Assembly: GCA_023389575.1 (NCBI GenBank)
Contig: JAEWEG010000018.1
Span: 124,001 to 188,000 of the forward strand
Reading direction: 5' to 3'
DNA: 64,000 nt
Origin: Chloroflexota bacterium
GTDB taxonomy: Bacteria; Chloroflexota; Chloroflexia; Thermomicrobiales; UBA6265
Notes under the pieces: model-generated
What the model was told of the DNA's origin: nothing
The model's database searches: none
The model's input: the letters and a program-made list of their open reading frames with translations, nothing else
In this document: in pieces, positions 43,044-52,176 of the stretch
Layout: every line of letters begins with the position of its first letter
Position numbering within the stretch: the stretch's first letter is position 1
Made by a program: the position numbers and the translations under genes

Positions 43044-43646
43044 ATGGCCCAATCCATTCCGTCGAGCCAGTCGCCCACCGAGGTGCCGTGCAGTTACCAC
43101 CCGAAGGTGCTCACCGGCCTGCGGTGTAGCCGTTGTGGCAAGCCGATATGCCCACAATGCGCCGTGCGAACCCCGGTCGGCTTTCGCTGTCCCGATTGCG
43201 CCGGTGTTCGGGGCCTGCCCACCTACCGCACGCCCGCCAACAGCCTGGCGAAAGCGGCGGCGGCGGGGCTTGCCGTCGCCCTCGTCACCGCCGTCCTCTG
43301 GCGGTTCTTCCCCAACTGGCAGTTCTACCTGTCGCTGCTGCTGGGCTTCGGGGTGGCCGAAACCATCGCCCGCTTCTCCGGAAACAAGCGCGGCGCCGAC
43401 CTGCAGGTGCTGGCCCTGGGAATCATCACCGTGGGATTCCTGCTCAGCCGGGTCCTGCTGGCCCAGCGCTTCGGCATCTCCTGGTCGGAGGTGAACGCGC
43501 TGGACCAGGCCGTCATCACCGCCGAGACCGTTCAGGAATACGGTCGCCGCGCCGTACCGGTATCCGAGGTTCTCCAAGTGGACCTCGTCCCGGACCTTGT
43601 TTACGTGCTGATTGCTTACGTTATCGGCTGGATCCGCTTCCGGTAG
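43044..43646 (+). CDS. B-box-type zinc finger membrane protein
   Basis: 200 residues. The N-terminus has a B-box/double zinc-binding pattern: 'CSYHPKVLTGLRCSRCGKPICPQCAVRTPVGFRCPDCAG', with nine Cys/His. Three hydrophobic segments follow ('AAAGLAVALVTAVLW', 'FYLSLLLGFGVAETIARF', 'LQVLALGIITVGFLLSRVLL') and a fourth near the C-terminus. The same zinc module often precedes rhomboid or other membrane domains in high-GC bacteria. No catalytic motif is seen. It converges with larC, with a 26-base overlap. Confidence 0.75.
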   Translation: MAQSIPSSQSPTEVPCSYHPKVLTGLRCSRCGKPICPQCAVRTPVGFRCPDCAGVRGLPTYRTPANSLAKAAAAGLAVALVTAVLWRFFPNWQFYLSLLLGFGVAETIARFSGNKRGADLQVLALGIITVGFLLSRVLLAQRFGISWSEVNALDQAVITAETVQEYGRRAVPVSEVLQVDLVPDLVYVLIAYVIGWIRFR

Positions 43647-44844
43647 CGCTACCCCGTTGCGTTCCAACGTACGCCTCGCCAATCCGGTGCGCCTCGCTCC
43701 ACACCGCGCGAACCGCCTGGTCGTACTGGCGGGCGAGCGCGGCGCAGTCGTCGTACTCCGGAGCCGCGTCCATCACCCGGCCGTTCCAGATTCGCAGCTT
43801 GACCCGCACGTCTCCCCAGCGGGTGGCCACCGTCTCGATCTCCCTGGCCGCCTTCACCCGTTCGATGGCCGTTGCCCTGAGACCCTGGGTGGTCGTATGG
43901 GTCATCATCGCGTCCTCGATCTCTTGCCGGCGATTGGCGGGCGCGATCGCGCTCAGCTTCGTGCCCGGACGTGACTTCTTCATCTGGATGGGCGTGAGCC
44001 AGGCATCGTAGGCTCCCGCCGCGAAGATCCGCTCCATGGCAAGTTCGTAGTGCTGCGGGCTCATGTCGTCGATGTTGGCCTCGATCAGCAGTTCACCATC
44101 GGCGTCCTCGTTGTCCGCCAGGTCGCCGATCCAGACCCGCAAGGCGTTCGGCCAGGGAAGCTCCTTCTGCCCGAAACCGTACCCAATCGATGAGGGCGCG
44201 ATTGACGGCTGCCGGAAGGTAGCCAGCGTCGAGAGGATCGCCGACCCGGTCGGCGTCAGGAGTTCGGCTGGCGTTTCGAGCATGGCTGGAATCGGGGTAG
44301 CCAGGCGAACGTTGGACCGCGCCAGCAGTTCAAGCGTGGCTGGCGCCGGGATCGGGATCAGCCCGTGCGCGCTGTTGGCGAACCCGGATCCGGCCTGCGG
44401 TGGGTTGCAGTACACCGCCTCGACGCCCATCAGGGCCAGGCCGATGCACGCGCCGCAGATATCCACGATCGCGTCGACGCCGCCAACCTCATGGAAGTGC
44501 ACGGTGTCCGGTTCGGCGTTGTGGATTTTTGCCTCGGCTTCGGCAAGTCGCTGGAAAATGGCGATCGCCACGTCCTTGATCGCCTGGTCGAGTTCGGATT
44601 CCTCGATCAGCGCCCGGATCTGGACCCACGTTCGCGAGTGCACATGCTCGGTGAGTTCCACCACCACGCGGGTGCCATGGATCCCGTGCTGCCCGGCTGG
44701 TTCCGCGCGGATGCGGTATCCGTCCAGCCCGAGCTTGCCAAGTTCACGCGTCAGGTCGCCGAATGGGAGTCCCGCGTCCACCAGCGCGCCAAGGATCATG
44801 TCGCCGCTGGCGCCGGAAAACGGGTCGAAATGGGCAATCTTCAC
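43621..44844 (-). CDS. larC: Nickel-pincer cofactor biosynthesis protein LarC
   Basis: 407 residues with a GTG start after AGGAG. The N-terminal signature 'IAHFDPFSGASGDMILGALVDAGLP' and 'DTVHFHEVGGVDAIVDICGACIGL' identify LarC, a CTP-dependent cyclometallase that inserts Ni into the pincer nucleotide. The length suggests both LarC1 and LarC2 parts are fused in one frame. larA, larB and larE are not in the window, so this gene is an orphan here. Confidence 0.88.
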   Translation of the reverse strand: MKIAHFDPFSGASGDMILGALVDAGLPFGDLTRELGKLGLDGYRIRAEPAGQHGIHGTRVVVELTEHVHSRTWVQIRALIEESELDQAIKDVAIAIFQRLAEAEAKIHNAEPDTVHFHEVGGVDAIVDICGACIGLALMGVEAVYCNPPQAGSGFANSAHGLIPIPAPATLELLARSNVRLATPIPAMLETPAELLTPTGSAILSTLATFRQPSIAPSSIGYGFGQKELPWPNALRVWIGDLADNEDADGELLIEANIDDMSPQHYELAMERIFAAGAYDAWLTPIQMKKSRPGTKLSAIAPANRRQEIEDAMMTHTTTQGLRATAIERVKAAREIETVATRWGDVRVKLRIWNGRVMDAAPEYDDCAALARQYDQAVRAVWSEAHRIGEAYVGTQRGSATGSGSSR

Positions 44845-44993
44845 GCGTGGATACTCCTGAGAATGCGATGACGCCGGAATGGCATCCTGAGCGGCACACC
44901 AGCCCGCAGCATACCAAACCCTCCGGCCGTGGCTGCCCGCGTGCTACGATGCTCCGAAGTGTGATGCCGCCTGCCTCGATTGGACGAAAACGG

Positions 44994-45932
44994 ATGTTTG
45001 GATTGGGTCGTGATGATGAACGATCGGTAGCCGAGGCCACGGCCGAAGTCGCTCGTGAACAGGGATACGGTGGCCAATCGATGGTTGCTCCCCTCCGCCG
45101 CGTCATCGTGCAGCAGCCAGCCCCACCCGCCGGGCCGGATGATTGGAAGGCCTATGGTTACACCCACCCGGTGGACCACGGCCGGACAGTCGCCGAGTTC
45201 GACGCGTTTTGCGCCATCCTCGAAGGCGAGGGCATTGATGTCATCCGGCAGGAGCCGGACGAGGTTGGCCGACTCGATTCCATCTTTGTCTACGACACCT
45301 CGATCGTCACCGATGCCGGCGCTGTCCTAGCCCATCCGGGCAAGGAAGTCCGCCGCGTCGAGGTCGACTATGCCCAGTCGCTTTACCAGAACCTGGATGT
45401 GCCGGTGATCGGGCAAATCATGGGCGAGGGGATGCTCGAAGGCGGCGACGTGTTCTGGTTGGAGAATGGCATTCTCGCGGCCGGGATTGGCTACCGCACC
45501 AACTCCACAGGCATCGACCAGCTGTCCACCTTCGTCCGCCCATTCGGCATCGATTTGATCCGCATGGACCTGCCACACTGGCATGGGCCGGACGAATGCC
45601 TGCACCTGCTTTCGCTCATCAGCCCGGTCGCCGAGCGCACCGCCGTGGTCTACTCGCCGCTAATCAGCACGACGTTCATGCAATTGCTGCGCTCGCTGGA
45701 CTGGACGCTGATCGAGATTCCGGACGAGGAATTCGCCACCCAGGCGACCAATATCCTGGCCCTTGCTCCCAACCGCGTGCTGATGCTTCCGGAAAATACC
45801 GGTACCATCAAACTGCTGGAGGCCGCCGGGGTCGAGGTGTTGACCTACGAGGGCGTCGAGCTTTCGCACAATCGCCAGGGAGGACCCACCTGCCTGACCA
45901 AGGCACTCCTGCGTGACGCCTCCGCCACGTAG
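44994..45932 (+). CDS. Arginine deiminase / dimethylargininase-like amidinotransferase-fold protein
   Basis: 312 residues of the guanidino-modifying pentein fold. 'MGEGMLEGGDVFWLENGILAAGIGYRTNSTGIDQL' carries the Asp/Glu substrate strand and the Gly-rich turn; 'LHLLSLISPVAERTAVV' has the catalytic His with its preceding Asp-Glu-Cys. The catalytic Cys lies in 'SHNRQGGPTCLTKALLRD' at the C-terminus. Fits dimethylarginine hydrolase-type or related arginine-converting enzymes. ATG 44994 is chosen. The upstream frame is unlikely because it crosses larC. Confidence 0.8.
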   Translation: MFGLGRDDERSVAEATAEVAREQGYGGQSMVAPLRRVIVQQPAPPAGPDDWKAYGYTHPVDHGRTVAEFDAFCAILEGEGIDVIRQEPDEVGRLDSIFVYDTSIVTDAGAVLAHPGKEVRRVEVDYAQSLYQNLDVPVIGQIMGEGMLEGGDVFWLENGILAAGIGYRTNSTGIDQLSTFVRPFGIDLIRMDLPHWHGPDECLHLLSLISPVAERTAVVYSPLISTTFMQLLRSLDWTLIEIPDEEFATQATNILALAPNRVLMLPENTGTIKLLEAAGVEVLTYEGVELSHNRQGGPTCLTKALLRDASAT

Positions 45933-45965
45933 TCTTCCCCAACGCCCCCGAAAGCGAGGTAAATC

Positions 45966-46397
45966 GTGGACAAGCAAACCGTGACGGGCATGCTCCCGCC
46001 GGAATGGTCGCAACGGCTCCGTGGCGCCCAGTTCGGCTTCATCGCCGGTATCGTCATCGGCCTGGTTTTCGGCTGGATCTTCCACGGAATCATTTCCATG
46101 GCGTTCAGGTTCGGCCTGCTGATGCTGCTCCTGCTGCCGCTCATCATCATCGGCTGGTTGTGGTTCCGATCCCAGCGCGCGCCACGCCCCCAGAACGCGG
46201 ACTACCAGCGGCAACCGCAAGGTCGCTCATGGTCCGCCGTGATCGATGTGTCCGGCGCGTCGCAACGCCGGGCGGAAGAGCCCACCGACGTCGAGTTCGT
46301 CGACGTTCCCCTTATCCAGCGGCCACCCAGTCCATCGCCGGACCAGATCGAGGCCGAACTGGAAGCCCTCAAGCGTGAACGGGAGCGTGGTTCCTGA
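45966..46397 (+). CDS. Membrane protein of unknown function with two helices
   Basis: 143 residues with a GTG start after GAGG. Two hydrophobic segments ('FGFIAGIVIGLVFGWIFHGI' and 'FGLLMLLLLPLIIIGWLWF') precede a Pro/Gln/Arg-rich cytoplasmic tail ending in charged helix 'IEAELEALKRERERGS'. I know no family. It lies directly upstream of a TauE permease in the same direction, and the two may overlap if TauE starts at CTG 46394. Confidence 0.6.
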   Translation: MDKQTVTGMLPPEWSQRLRGAQFGFIAGIVIGLVFGWIFHGIISMAFRFGLLMLLLLPLIIIGWLWFRSQRAPRPQNADYQRQPQGRSWSAVIDVSGASQRRAEEPTDVEFVDVPLIQRPPSPSPDQIEAELEALKRERERGS

Positions 46398-46438
46398 CAC
46401 TTCTCCTCACGCTTATCGTTACATGCTTCGCCATCGGA

Positions 46439-47161
46439 GTGCTCCTTGGCTTCATTGGCGCGGGTGGCGCCGGGGTCATGGTGTCGCTACTCACCATCGC
46501 CTTCGGCCTGCCCATCCACCAGGCGGTGGGCACGGCCCTGGCGTCCATGCTGGTGGTCTCCATCTCCGGAACGATTTCCCATTACCGTGAAGGCAACATC
46601 AACGTTCCGGCCGGGGCCATCGTTGGCTTCTGCGGCATGATCGGGGCGGTGCTCGGGGCGGACGTTGCGCAGGCGATTCCCGAACGCATTCTGCAACCCA
46701 TGGCGGGGATCGCCCTCTGGTTTCTCGCGCTCCTGGTCTGGCTCCGGACCCGGCTCGCCAAAAGCGGCAGGATCGGCAACAACACCACCGAACCGCCGCC
46801 GACTCCCCGCATGATCGCGGGAGCCGGCGCGCTGGGCGTCAGTGGCGGGGTGGCCTCGGCATTCTTCGGCGTGGGCATGACTCCGTTCATCCAGTTGGGC
46901 ATGCTCACCGTCTTCCGGCTGTCGCTGGTTCGCACCATCGGCACGTCCATGCTGGCCCTGGTCTTCATCAGCCTCAGCGGCAGCCTGGCCCTGGCGCGAC
47001 ACGGCGATGTGTCGTTCGAGCATCTTGTGGGCGTCACCATCGGCATGATCGCCGGGTCGTACACCGGCGCCAAGTTCACCCGGCGCGCTCCTACCTCCCT
47101 GTTGCGGGTCGCCATCGTGGCGACCCCCTTCATCGCGGGTACCTTGCTGATCGTCGGCTGA
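46439..47161 (+). CDS. TauE/SafE-type sulfite exporter or anion permease
   Basis: 240 residues or more with several hydrophobic segments. 'LLGFIGAGGAGVMVSLLTIAFGLPIHQAVGTALASMLVVSISGT' and the duplicated 'VSGGVASAFFGVGMTPFIQLGMLTVFRLSLVRTIGTSMLALVF' are family-like. The conventional GTG start at 46439 cuts the first helix short. An in-frame CTG at 46394 would restore LTLLLTLIVTCFAIGV at the N-terminus; it overlaps the previous stop in CTGA and is preceded by GGGAG. The substrate is not known. Confidence 0.8.
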   Translation: MLLGFIGAGGAGVMVSLLTIAFGLPIHQAVGTALASMLVVSISGTISHYREGNINVPAGAIVGFCGMIGAVLGADVAQAIPERILQPMAGIALWFLALLVWLRTRLAKSGRIGNNTTEPPPTPRMIAGAGALGVSGGVASAFFGVGMTPFIQLGMLTVFRLSLVRTIGTSMLALVFISLSGSLALARHGDVSFEHLVGVTIGMIAGSYTGAKFTRRAPTSLLRVAIVATPFIAGTLLIVG

Positions 47162-47278
47162 GGCTCACCCAATTGGACTGGGCCCAACCTGGCGAACGTC
47201 TGTAGACTAGGGGTGAGCGCATCGCGTTTGGCGATACCTCACGCAATCGCATCAGATCTTTTTGGAGGAATCCGCATC

Positions 47279-47590
47279 ATGGCCGTCGAATTCACCAGGG
47301 ACGATGTCCTGGCTGGCCTGAAGAATGTGTACGACCCGGAAATCGGCATCAACATCGTCGATCTTGGGCTCGTCTACGACGCTGACATCGCCGAGAACGG
47401 GGATGTGCTCGTCACCATGACACTGACCTCGATCGGCTGCCCGCTCGGGCCAGTCATCATGCAGGAAGTCAACAACGCCCTCAAGGACCTGCCGGAGATC
47501 GGCGAGACCGACGTGAAACTCGTCTGGTCCCCGCCCTGGTCTCCCGACCTGATGACCGAGGACGCCAAGGACGAACTTGGCATCTGGTAA
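47279..47590 (+). CDS. SufT/MIP18-family (DUF59) Fe-S assembly factor
   Basis: 103 residues from ATG 47279 with GGAGG upstream. 'VLAGLKNVYDPEIGINIVDLGLVYDADI' and 'VTMTLTSIGCPLGPVIMQEVNNAL' (with the conserved Cys) match DUF59, seen in SufT, PaaD and MIP18. It likely helps transfer or assemble Fe-S clusters. It is monocistronic with a promoter likely in the 47162-47278 gap. Confidence 0.88.
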   Translation: MAVEFTRDDVLAGLKNVYDPEIGINIVDLGLVYDADIAENGDVLVTMTLTSIGCPLGPVIMQEVNNALKDLPEIGETDVKLVWSPPWSPDLMTEDAKDELGIW

Positions 47591-47633
47591 CCGCCGCCGG
47601 TAACGGCCACATTCCGGGAGTCCATGGCGAGCT

Positions 47634-48572
47634 GTGATCCGGCCTCAAACCCTGCTGGTCATCCTGATCATCGTCATGGTGCTGGAGCGAGGCGCCAACA
47701 ACGCCGCTCCGGCCCCGGTGCCCGATGTGACCGCCACGGCCGAGGCGACCGGCATTGCCCTGAACCCGGAACCCACCGCCACGGCCGCGGTTCCGGGTCC
47801 CGCCGCCAGCCCCTCCCCAACAGCCACGGTCCCGCCACCATCACCGACGCCTGAACCAACCGTCACGCCATCACCCGAGCCTACGGAGGCGCCGGTCGCC
47901 ACCGAGCGCCCTGTCCCGCCCGATACAGGTCAAACCACCTCGCTGGTGGTTGAACGGGGCGATTCGGGGCGGCTCGAAGTCGCCTTCACCTTCGATGCCG
48001 GGGAGGGGCGTGGCTACACCGAGGAGATCCTCGACCTGCTGGCCGAATACGGCGTCGTCGGCAGCTTCGGTGTCACTGGCGAGTGGGCCGAGGCCAACCC
48101 CGACCTCATGCAACGCATCGTCAGCGAGGGCCACCAGCTCATCAACCACACCTGGGACCACCGGTCATTTACCGGCGTGTCGACCGGCCTGGAACCACTA
48201 ACCCAAGAGGAGCGGCGCGAGCAGATCGACCGGACCGAGCGGGCCATCGCCGATACCGCCGATGGCTATCAGTCCAGCCCCTTCTTCCGTTTCCCGTACG
48301 GCGACTACGATCTGGCGGCCCTGGAACTGCTCGGCGAGATGGGGTTCGCCTACACGATGTCGTGGTCCTGCGACACCCTCGCCTGGATGGGCGATTCGGC
48401 GGACGTGATCGTCGAGCGATGCGGCACCAGTTCCGACAAGGGCGGCCCTGGTGGCATCCTGTTGATGCACGTGGCCCAGGAAGCCGACTGGAACGCGCTG
48501 GAACCGCTGATCCTCGACTATCTCGAAGCTGGCTACGAATTCGTCACCATCGAGCAGGTCATCCAGCCCTGA
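47634..48572 (+). CDS. Exported polysaccharide deacetylase (NodB domain)
   Basis: 312 residues starting with GTG. A hydrophobic N-terminal segment ('LLVILIIVMVLERG') acts as anchor or signal. A Pro/Thr-rich linker of about 80 residues reaches through the cell wall. The NodB domain has catalytic 'VAFTFDAGEG' (Asp pair), the metal-binding 'GHQLINHTWDHRSF' (HxxxH) and 'FFRFPYGDYD'. It probably deacetylates peptidoglycan or another surface polymer. Confidence 0.87.
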   Translation: MIRPQTLLVILIIVMVLERGANNAAPAPVPDVTATAEATGIALNPEPTATAAVPGPAASPSPTATVPPPSPTPEPTVTPSPEPTEAPVATERPVPPDTGQTTSLVVERGDSGRLEVAFTFDAGEGRGYTEEILDLLAEYGVVGSFGVTGEWAEANPDLMQRIVSEGHQLINHTWDHRSFTGVSTGLEPLTQEERREQIDRTERAIADTADGYQSSPFFRFPYGDYDLAALELLGEMGFAYTMSWSCDTLAWMGDSADVIVERCGTSSDKGGPGGILLMHVAQEADWNALEPLILDYLEAGYEFVTIEQVIQP

Positions 48573-48637
48573 CGTGCCGGCCCGGAGGCGGGTCGTCTGG
48601 GGAGGATGAACGTGACGGAACGCTCGCCCCAGCTATC

Positions 48638-49429
48638 CTACTTCCGCGAATGCTCTCGCAGGAATGGCATCGCCCGCGACAGGAACTCGTCGGTCCGGTC
48701 CCGGTGCAGGGCGTGGCCCGCTTCCGGGATGCGCGCGGTTGAAGCGTTCGGCATTCGCGCCTGGAAGGCGGCCAGGTCGTCCGGGTGAACCATGCCGCCC
48801 GTCTCCACATCGCCATGGACCAGCAGTACCGGGGTCGTGATGCCGGTCAGTTCGGCGATTCGGTCGGCGCCGTGATGCGCCAGCGAATCCGCCCTGAGTT
48901 CGATGAACACGTGTGGGGCCGTGCCTGTCATGATCCGAGCCCGCCGCGCCGCGCGTTGCTCACTCCATTCCGGATTCTTCTCCAGGTACCAGGCCGTGAG
49001 ATCGGCGGGCGACATCGCGTTCTGGGCGATCCACCCATCGAACGCGGGCCGAAAGTCCTCGCCACTCCGTAGCGGGCTGTCGACCACCACGATCGCCCTG
49101 GCGCGGCTGGGATGTCGGGCCGCCCACCAGAGCGCGACGATACCGCCGAGCGAATGCCCGATCAGGAGTGGGGCATCCTCACCGAGTCCGTCCAGAACCC
49201 GATCCAGGTCATTCACGTAGTCATCGTAGAGATAGCCGCTGGCGGGCTTGCCGGATTCACCGTGGCCGCGCAGGTCCATGGTGACCGGCGTGAAGTGCTG
49301 GCCAAGCGCGGGAATCAGGTCCCGCCAGCTATCTCCGGAGGCGCCAATGCCATGGATCAGCAGCACCGTTGGACCGGCTCCTGGCCAACGAGTTACGGAA
49401 AGCAGGTGCTCGCCTTCGCCGATGTGCAT
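48638..49429 (-). CDS. Alpha/beta-fold hydrolase
   Basis: 263 residues from ATG 49429, with GGGGAG close upstream. 'VLLIHGIGASGDSWRDLIPAL' supplies the oxyanion loop, 'LLIGHSLGGIVALWWAARHP' the nucleophile Ser (G-H-S-L-G), 'VLLVHGDVETGGMVHPDDL' the acid, and 'RIPEAGHALHRDR' the catalytic His. The substrate is unknown. Divergent from the cupredoxin gene with 262 bases between them. Confidence 0.85.
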   Translation of the reverse strand: MHIGEGEHLLSVTRWPGAGPTVLLIHGIGASGDSWRDLIPALGQHFTPVTMDLRGHGESGKPASGYLYDDYVNDLDRVLDGLGEDAPLLIGHSLGGIVALWWAARHPSRARAIVVVDSPLRSGEDFRPAFDGWIAQNAMSPADLTAWYLEKNPEWSEQRAARRARIMTGTAPHVFIELRADSLAHHGADRIAELTGITTPVLLVHGDVETGGMVHPDDLAAFQARMPNASTARIPEAGHALHRDRTDEFLSRAMPFLREHSRK

Positions 49430-49691
49430 CGACTCCCCGGTTTCCTGCGAGACCGTTGATTTGGCGGTAGAATATGTACTGTTGTGCACGCCGTGCAACT
49501 TTCCAAACGCGAGGCGAATACCCCTTCCTGCGGGTCGATTCCGGAAAGTACACCACAAAGGCGTGACGTGCATCTGGCGGGAATCGATTCCAGCTTCACA
49601 AAACCGCGTCGAGTAGGGCAGACCGCGATTGGCGACGTCGCCCGGAAAAATCATTCAACTGGCCGATGGCCGGTGGTGGAGGAAAAACCTG

Positions 49692-51968
49692 ATGAAACGC
49701 ATGGATCGCCGAAAATTCATGCTTGTCGCCTCGGTTGGTTCGACCGGCGCGATTCTTGTTGCCTGTGGCAACGACCCTGACGATGTTGATCTGAACCCAA
49801 CGATGATCCCGGTTGAAGGCGCTCCTCCCACGCTGGCGCCGTTCGCCACCCCCGGTGGTGGCGCGGCTCCGGACGAAGGCGGCGATGAGGGTGGGGAAAC
49901 CTCGGGCGGTGGTGGCGGCGATGCCGTGACCCTTGAGGCGCAGGACCCGTTTAACTGGAGCACCAACGAGCTCGAGGCCGCCCCCGGCCAGGTCATCCAG
50001 GTGACCAACACCGGTGTAATGGAGCACGACTTCGTCATTGATGAACTCGGCATCGCCGAAGACCTGCCAAGTGGCGAGCCGGTTGACATCACGTTGCCGG
50101 GCGATCTCACGGTTGGCGATACCTACACCTTTTACTGTTCCATCCCGGGTCACCGTGAATCTGGCATGGAGGGCACGCTCACCATCGTCGAAGCTTCCGC
50201 CGAAGCTCCGGCCGAGGAAGAAGGCGAAGAGGCTCCAGCCGAAGGTGACGGTGGAGGCGAGGCCTCCGGCCCCGTGACGCTGGAAGCCCAGGATCCGTTC
50301 AACTGGAGCACTAACGAACTCGAAGCGGCTCCGGGTCAGGTGATTCAGGTGACCAACACCGGTGTCATGGAACATGACTTCGTGATCGACGAGCTGGGCA
50401 TTGGCGAGAATCTGCCAAGTGGCGAGCCGGTTGATATTACTCTCCCAGATGACCTCACGCCTGGCGATACCTACGTCTTCTACTGCTCGATCCCGGGTCA
50501 CCGTGAATCCGGTATGGAGGGCACGCTCACCATCATCGAAGCCGCCGCCGCGGCTCCCGCTGGTGAGGACGAAGGCGGCGAGGAAGCTCCCGCGGGTGGT
50601 GGTGAGGCCGCTGGCCCGGTCACCCTCGAGGCACAGGACCCATTCAACTGGAGCGTGACCGAACTTGAAGCCGCGCCCGGTCAGGTGATTCAGGTCACGA
50701 ACACCGGCGTGATGGAGCACGATTTCGTCATTGACGAACTCGGCATCGGGGAGAACCTTCCCAGCGGCGAGCCAGTCGATATCACTCTTCCGGATGACCT
50801 CTCGCCTGGTGATAGCTACGTCTTCTACTGCTCCATTCCAGGCCACCGCGAGAGCGGCATGGAAGGCACGCTGACCATCGTCGAGGCCGCCGCGGCGGCC
50901 CCGGCGGGGGACGAGGGCTCTGGCGAAGAGGAAGCGCCCGCCGAAGGCGAGGGCAGCCCGGCCGCCGGAGGCGGCGAGCCAATTCTGCTCGTGGCGACCG
51001 ACCCCTTCCAGTGGAGTACGCATGCCCTGCTGGCCGCTCCTGGCCAGACGATTGATCTGGTGAACTCCGGACTGCTCGAACACGACTTCGTGGTCGACGA
51101 ACTGGGCCTGAACGTCCCCATGCCGATCGGCGGTACCGTTCAGACCACCATCCCCGAAGACGCGCCGGTCGGCGATGAGTACGAGTTCTACTGCTCGATC
51201 CCAGGTCACCGCGAGAGTGGCATGAAGGGCACGCTCACCATCGTCGAGCCGTCCGCCGACACCAGCCCGGCCGCCCAGGCCCAGGGTGGCGACGCCACTC
51301 CGGAGCCGGAAGAGCTTCCGAGCGTCTCCGAGGATGCCCTCGCGCTCATGGAGGACCCGAACGTCGTCGCGCTGGAAGCGACCGATCCGTACAACTGGAG
51401 CTGGAAGGCGATCGAGGCGGCTCCGGGTCAGGTCATCCGCGTCCTGAACCGCGGCGTGCTCGAGCACGACTTCGTCATCGACGAACTTGAGATCGGTCAG
51501 CTCCTGCCGTTTGGCGAGCCGATCGACATCCAGATTCCAGACAGCGTGTCGGTTGGCGATAGCTACGAGTACTACTGCTCGATCCCGGGTCACCGCGAGC
51601 GAGGCATGGTCGGTACGCTCACCATCATCGAGGCCGGCGCGACGGCATCTCCCGTCGCCGCCACGCCCGCCGATGAAGCGGCTGGCTCCGGTGACGCCGA
51701 AGGCGTTGAGATCACGACCGTCGACATCGCGTTCGAACCCAACGAGTTCACCATTCCCGCCGGAACCGACGTGGTGGTGACCATCACCAACGAGGGCGTG
51801 CTCGAGCACGACTTCCACGTCGAGGAGCTTGGCATCGCCTCCGACCTGCTCGGCAATGGCGAGACGACCACCGTCACGATCAACGCCGAGGCCGGAACCT
51901 ACGAGTTCTTCTGCGCGGTTCCTGGTCACCGGGAAGCGGGCATGGTCGGCACGCTCACGGTCGAGTAG
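49692..51968 (+). CDS. Tat/lipid-anchored protein with six tandem cupredoxin domains
   Basis: 758 residues. N-terminal 'MKRMDRRKFMLVASVG' is a twin-arginine signal, and 'AILVACGND' a lipobox, so the protein should be folded with copper and lipid-anchored outside. A Gly/Glu-rich linker leads to six cupredoxin domains of about 90 residues. Each has a complete type-1 copper set: His in EHDF, Cys in FYCSIPGH, His five residues on, and Met at +10 from the Cys (H112, C149, H154, M159 in domain 1; Cys at 149, 265, 380, 501, 629 and 741). Domains 1-3 are nearly identical; 4-6 diverge. Acidic linkers separate them. Blue-copper electron transfer or copper storage are the likely roles. Confidence 0.87.
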   Translation: MKRMDRRKFMLVASVGSTGAILVACGNDPDDVDLNPTMIPVEGAPPTLAPFATPGGGAAPDEGGDEGGETSGGGGGDAVTLEAQDPFNWSTNELEAAPGQVIQVTNTGVMEHDFVIDELGIAEDLPSGEPVDITLPGDLTVGDTYTFYCSIPGHRESGMEGTLTIVEASAEAPAEEEGEEAPAEGDGGGEASGPVTLEAQDPFNWSTNELEAAPGQVIQVTNTGVMEHDFVIDELGIGENLPSGEPVDITLPDDLTPGDTYVFYCSIPGHRESGMEGTLTIIEAAAAAPAGEDEGGEEAPAGGGEAAGPVTLEAQDPFNWSVTELEAAPGQVIQVTNTGVMEHDFVIDELGIGENLPSGEPVDITLPDDLSPGDSYVFYCSIPGHRESGMEGTLTIVEAAAAAPAGDEGSGEEEAPAEGEGSPAAGGGEPILLVATDPFQWSTHALLAAPGQTIDLVNSGLLEHDFVVDELGLNVPMPIGGTVQTTIPEDAPVGDEYEFYCSIPGHRESGMKGTLTIVEPSADTSPAAQAQGGDATPEPEELPSVSEDALALMEDPNVVALEATDPYNWSWKAIEAAPGQVIRVLNRGVLEHDFVIDELEIGQLLPFGEPIDIQIPDSVSVGDSYEYYCSIPGHRERGMVGTLTIIEAGATASPVAATPADEAAGSGDAEGVEITTVDIAFEPNEFTIPAGTDVVVTITNEGVLEHDFHVEELGIASDLLGNGETTTVTINAEAGTYEFFCAVPGHREAGMVGTLTVE
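49926..50890 (+). repeat. Three tandem DNA repeats encoding cupredoxin domains 1-3
   Basis: Units begin at 49926, 50274 and 50619, so the period is about 345-348 bases. Encoded domains differ at only a handful of residues, yet many third codon positions differ (e.g. CTTGAGGCGCAGGAC against CTGGAAGCCCAGGAT). The duplication is therefore not brand-new and the protein sequence is held by selection or repeated conversion. Confidence 0.8.
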
Positions 51969-52000
51969 CCTTCCCGCTCGCCAGTCATATGCGTTGCATT

Positions 52001-52030
52001 CGAGCCGGTTCCCTGCCAGGAACCGGCTCG
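52001..52030 (+). terminator. Terminator after the cupredoxin gene
   Basis: CGAGCCGGTTCC and GGAACCGGCTCG form a perfect 12-base stem with a 6-base loop, followed by TTTCG. Confidence 0.82.
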
Positions 52031-52176
52031 TTTCGTCGGTCCCAAGCCCGATCGTCCCACCCATCCGGCGAAGACGGAATCCCGATTCCGCGGTACAACT
52101 AAGGACCTGAACCGGCCGTCTCCATAATCCAGGTAACAGGCGGCCATCGCCTCAAACCGTCAAGGGAGCAGTGACG

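Noticed and set aside
49926..50890. CRISPR-like array
   Set aside because: The repeats are about 345 bases long, in frame and protein-coding, with no spacers.
49596..52064. 822-codon minus-strand frame with repeated segments
   Set aside because: It is the antisense image of the cupredoxin repeats; the plus strand has a signal peptide, lipobox and copper ligands in every unit.
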